From positions 1 to 38,407 of IMG/VR virus record IMGVR_UViG_3300047546_000407: 38,407 nt of DNA. One strand, written 5' to 3'. The position numbers and the translations under genes are program-made. Positions 36,579 through 38,407 of the stretch are shown piece after piece (within the stretch, counting starts at the first letter, position 1; every line of letters begins with the position of its first letter). The notes beneath the pieces were generated by a model, which was given only the letters and a program-made list of their open reading frames with translations, made no database searches and had not been told where the DNA came from. This DNA comes from a virus.

Positions 36579-36865
36579 GTGAAGGTCTGTTCGACAACGT
36601 GCCTATCGTTAACAAGGAACGCGACGAGGCATGGGCTGCGTTTATACGGCGCAAGGATGTGAAAGAGTTGATGTCGTTTGCGAACGATGAGTTCGGCTTC
36701 CCGCTGGGCGGTGGTTACTACAATCTATGGTGCATCGTATGGGCGAAGGCACGGGATACCGGGTTCTACGAAGGGTGGGATATCGGGTTCTGCGAAGGGT
36801 GGGATGCCGGGTTCTACGAAGGGTGGGATGCTGCCGAGGAGAATGCTAAGAAGGAGGGGGAATGA
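36575..36865 (+). CDS. Protein with 8-residue GFYEGWDx repeats
   Basis: The 96 residues have a globular front (SEGLFDNVPIVNKERDEAWA, ELMSFANDEFGFPLGGGYYN), then three tandem eight-residue repeats, G-F-(Y/C)-E-G-W-D-(I/A), and a charged end. The repeats are aromatic and acidic and may extend a beta or turn structure. Starts and stops overlap both neighbours as ATGA. The family is not recognised. Confidence 0.77.
   Translation: MSEGLFDNVPIVNKERDEAWAAFIRRKDVKELMSFANDEFGFPLGGGYYNLWCIVWAKARDTGFYEGWDIGFCEGWDAGFYEGWDAAEENAKKEGE
36761..36832 (+). repeat. Three tandem 24-bp repeats inside the GFYEGWDx gene
   Basis: Units at 36761-36784, 36785-36808 and 36809-36832 differ at only one to three bases, so the duplication is recent or kept alike by slippage or conversion. 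Confidence 0.92.
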
Positions 36866-37179
36866 GCAGAGACGACATCATCCGGCTGGCGCGAGACGCT
36901 GGGATGACAGGACTGGACTCTGGCGGTTTGCTTGAAAACTTTGAACGCTTTGCCGCCCTCGTCGCCGCTGCCGAGCGCGAGAAAGTAGCGGCGTGGATGG
37001 TAGCCCATCTCTACGCTACGGGCCACGGTGACACCACTGAGGACATGCTGAGGGAACTGGAGTGGCAGATAGCGGAGCGGGAGCGCAAGGCGTGCGCAGA
37101 CATCGCTGCTCAGTATGCAAGCTGTGAAGGCATTGCGCAGCGGATCGAGCAGGAGATACGAGCGAGGGGTGAGAAATGA
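36862..37179 (+). CDS. Conserved phage early protein, 105 residues
   Basis: MSRDDIIRLARDAGMTGLDS with LLENFERFAALVAAAEREKV is a common N-terminus among phage proteins of unknown function, typically ending in a helical Glu/Arg-rich tail as here (CADIAAQYASCEGIAQRIEQ). It is soluble and helical. The start overlaps the previous stop, and the end overlaps the next start. No enzymatic motif is visible. Confidence 0.82.
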   Translation: MSRDDIIRLARDAGMTGLDSGGLLENFERFAALVAAAEREKVAAWMVAHLYATGHGDTTEDMLRELEWQIAERERKACADIAAQYASCEGIAQRIEQEIRARGEK

Positions 37180-37415
37180 GCGACCTGATGCTGCTTGGCA
37201 TCTTGCGGATGCCGATGCCCGAAGTACCAAACCCTGATGAGGTCGTGGCGTATACGCAGTTTGTTTTGACTGCCCGGCAGGCCGCTGCCCGCATCGAGGA
37301 GCTTGAGCGCGAGCTAGCCGAGGCGAAGAGGGATGCAGAGCCGTATCGGGAATTTCGTAAGGTAGCGATGAAATATTTTACTGGCGACGCCGAGATGAAG
37401 GATAAAAAGAAATGA
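37176..37415 (+). CDS. Small coiled-coil early protein, 79 residues
   Basis: The protein MSDLMLLGILRMPMPEVPNP has a Pro-rich linker and then a coil (ARQAAARIEELERELAEAKR), ending KDKKK. It is similar in style to phage proteins that follow the previous family. Both ends overlap neighbours as ATGA. Confidence 0.77.
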   Translation: MSDLMLLGILRMPMPEVPNPDEVVAYTQFVLTARQAAARIEELERELAEAKRDAEPYREFRKVAMKYFTGDAEMKDKKK

Positions 37416-37714
37416 AAAAAGAAAACGACAATTCGGCGTTCCCGCTGCCGGACATCTATTACCCGAACGGCGACATCGAATATGGCAGCGGTGGACTCAC
37501 CAAGAGAGAATATGCCGCGATTCACCTTCGCGTGCCTCAGTCGGGCAACGAAGAACTCGACGCCATGATCCGCGAGGCGCAGCGAAACGAACTGGCGGCG
37601 CGGGCGATGGAGGGACTCGTATCCCAGTTGAACCTCTATCATGTGAGCGTGGATGAAGTGGCCGAGTTGTCGTATCGACAGGCCGACGCGATGCTGAAGG
37701 AGCGTGAGAAATGA
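37412..37714 (+). CDS. Conserved phage early protein, 100 residues
   Basis: KKENDNSAFPLPDIYYPNGD and GGLTKREYAAIHLRVPQSGN followed by ARAMEGLVSQLNLYHVSVDE and a helical end with ADAMLKEREK match a very common small phage protein (N-S-A-F-P... G-L-T-K-R-E-Y...A). Its role is unknown. Translational overlap on both sides. Confidence 0.85.
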   Translation: MKKENDNSAFPLPDIYYPNGDIEYGSGGLTKREYAAIHLRVPQSGNEELDAMIREAQRNELAARAMEGLVSQLNLYHVSVDEVAELSYRQADAMLKEREK

Positions 37715-38064
37715 CCTACCTGACTAACGAAGAGAGAAACATGAACACGAACATCAACACTATCACCATTAATGGCGTCGATTACGTCCGCGCTGATTCT
37801 GTTCAACCCGTAGCCACTGGCACGCGGGCTGTGATCGTCGTAGATCGTGGCTGGGTGTTCGCAGGTGACGTAACTCGCAACGACGGTCGTATCAAGCTGT
37901 CCCGTGCTGTATGGGTGTTCCGATGGGAGTCTATCGGGTTCGACGGCGTCATCGCAAACCCCAAAAACACTAAAGTCACCATAAAGCCGATGCCACAGGT
38001 GGTCGATATTCCGGAAGGCGCTGAGATTTTTTGTGTGCCTGTTGCCGATGATTGGGGGTTGTGA
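37711..38064 (+). CDS. DUF6948-like phage protein
   Basis: The 117 residues include NTITINGVDYVRADSVQPVA, AVIVVDRGWVFAGDVTRNDG and LSRAVWVFRWESIGFDGVIA, then PEGAEIFCVPV. The order (G-V-x-Y-V near the start, a beta strand with W/G-V-x-x-G, an R-x-x-x-x-R-W segment) agrees with what I recall of DUF6948. The start is ATG 37711, overlapping the previous stop; ATG 37741 behind AAGAGAGAAAC is also plausible and gives the typical family length. It overlaps the Gly-rich gene. Confidence 0.75.
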   Translation: MTYLTNEERNMNTNINTITINGVDYVRADSVQPVATGTRAVIVVDRGWVFAGDVTRNDGRIKLSRAVWVFRWESIGFDGVIANPKNTKVTIKPMPQVVDIPEGAEIFCVPVADDWGL

Positions 38065-38318
38065 TGTTTAAACTTATAGGCAACGGCAACGGCTACGGCT
38101 ACGGCTACGGCAACGGCAACGGCTACGGCTACGGCTACGGCAACGGCAACGGCTACGGCGACGGCTACGGCTACGGCTACGGCTACGGCAACAGCCACGG
38201 CGACGGCTACGGCTACGGCTACGGCAACGGCTACGGCTACGGCAACGGCAACGGCTACGGCGACGGCCACGGCTACGGCCACGGCTACGGCACAGTATGC
38301 AGGGGTAGAAGAAAATGA
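38064..38318 (+). CDS. Gly-(Tyr/Asn/Asp/His) dipeptide-repeat protein
   Basis: The ATG overlaps the previous stop. After MFKLIGN the 84-residue protein is almost only G-Y, G-N, G-D and G-H dipeptides, ending CRGRRK. Such sequences are flexible, aromatic and prone to phase separation or self-association. The next start overlaps the stop by four bases. Similar Gly-Tyr tails accompany DUF6948 genes elsewhere, as I recall. A real protein is likely because the frame is intact and neatly coupled, but no role is known. Confidence 0.75.
   Translation: MFKLIGNGNGYGYGYGNGNGYGYGYGNGNGYGDGYGYGYGYGNSHGDGYGYGYGNGYGYGNGNGYGDGHGYGHGYGTVCRGRRK
38079..38291 (+). repeat. GGC-NAC hexamer repeat
   Basis: About 35 consecutive hexamers of GGC followed by TAC, AAC, GAC or CAC; a single GGC is changed to AGC. 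Variation is limited almost wholly to the first base of the second codon. Confidence 0.93.
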
Positions 38319-38407
38319 CCGACCGCGAATTGATGCAGCAGGCGCTGGAAGACATTTGCGGTGCGCGGCTGTGCGAGGTGAACTCGATGAGTAGTCGCCA
38401 CGAAATG
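38315..38407 (+). CDS. Early protein, N-terminal 31 residues (partial)
   Basis: The ATG overlaps the previous stop and runs to the window edge: MTDRELMQQALEDICGARLC, then EVNSMSSRHEM. The beginning is typical of short phage proteins (M-T-D-x-E-L-M-Q-Q-A-L), but the part visible is too short for a family call. Confidence 0.65.
   Translation, partial: MTDRELMQQALEDICGARLCEVNSMSSRHEM

Noticed and set aside
37803-38282. 159-codon minus-strand frame of Ala-Val repeats
   Set aside because: It is the complement of the GGC-NAC repeat; the plus-strand frame is coupled to its neighbours.
38079-38291. CRISPR-like array
   Set aside because: Six-base units without spacers; a coding microsatellite.

Overview
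This window looks like most of the genome of a tailed double-stranded DNA phage (Caudoviricetes) of a Gram-negative bacterium. It was probably assembled from environmental DNA, because most structural proteins have the character of the uncultured aquatic phage groups. A gene is cut at each end. The terminase, portal and neck proteins are present but I see no tape measure or tail-tube protein. That fits a short-tailed, podovirus-like particle, although genes to the left of the window are not visible. I also see no integrase, repressor, DNA polymerase, helicase, RNA polymerase, tRNA gene or CRISPR array.

Left arm (about 1-25,490, all minus strand; transcription runs from 25,490 towards 1). In transcription order it holds the terminase small and large subunits, the portal, two small genes including a GroES-like co-chaperonin, a coiled-coil scaffold candidate, two head-associated proteins and the major capsid protein. 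A strong hairpin terminator with a UUCG loop follows. Next come a structured leader and an abundant beta-rich head protein, a glycosyltransferase, and a run of very small basic Lys/Gly-rich proteins. The neck and adaptor proteins follow, then a large set of beta-rich tail-fibre proteins that share one terminal domain. A lysis block (two small coil-plus-membrane proteins, a holin and a GH108 muramidase) and the start of a roughly 400-residue virion protein close the arm. Three endonuclease genes (GIY-YIG, endonuclease VII-like and HNH) sit between structural genes.

Middle (25,490-27,595). This is a divergent control region. It has inverted and direct repeats, G-rich tracts, one Ala/Lys-rich gene with its own terminator, and then about 0.9 kb without a gene. 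That gap carries hairpins, a perfect palindrome, a consensus DnaA box, repeated GTTCC words and a textbook extended -10 promoter, so it may be a replication origin plus early promoter region.

Right arm (27,596-38,407, all plus strand). These are early or accessory genes, mostly tiny and overlapping by ATGA or TGATG. In the middle, behind a second consensus promoter and a leader of stacked hairpins, is a four-gene block: a DUF3150-like protein, a MoxR-type AAA+ ATPase, a protein with a HExxH metallopeptidase domain and a VWA domain, and an unrecognised 318-residue protein. The arm ends with small phage genes, including one made almost wholly of Gly-(Tyr/Asn/Asp/His) dipeptides.

The most notable signal is a family of 30-nt hairpins, five copies. 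Each has the arms GGACA-AA-CCGAC and GTCGG-AA-TGTCC around a 6-nt loop. One copy lies in each of the two promoter leaders, two lie near the Ala/Lys-rich gene, and one sits in frame inside the VWA-peptidase gene. A second hairpin family (GATGCTAGTTCCC...) lies in the same control regions. I do not recognise either family. Together with the MoxR-VWA block they are the best candidates for an undescribed system.
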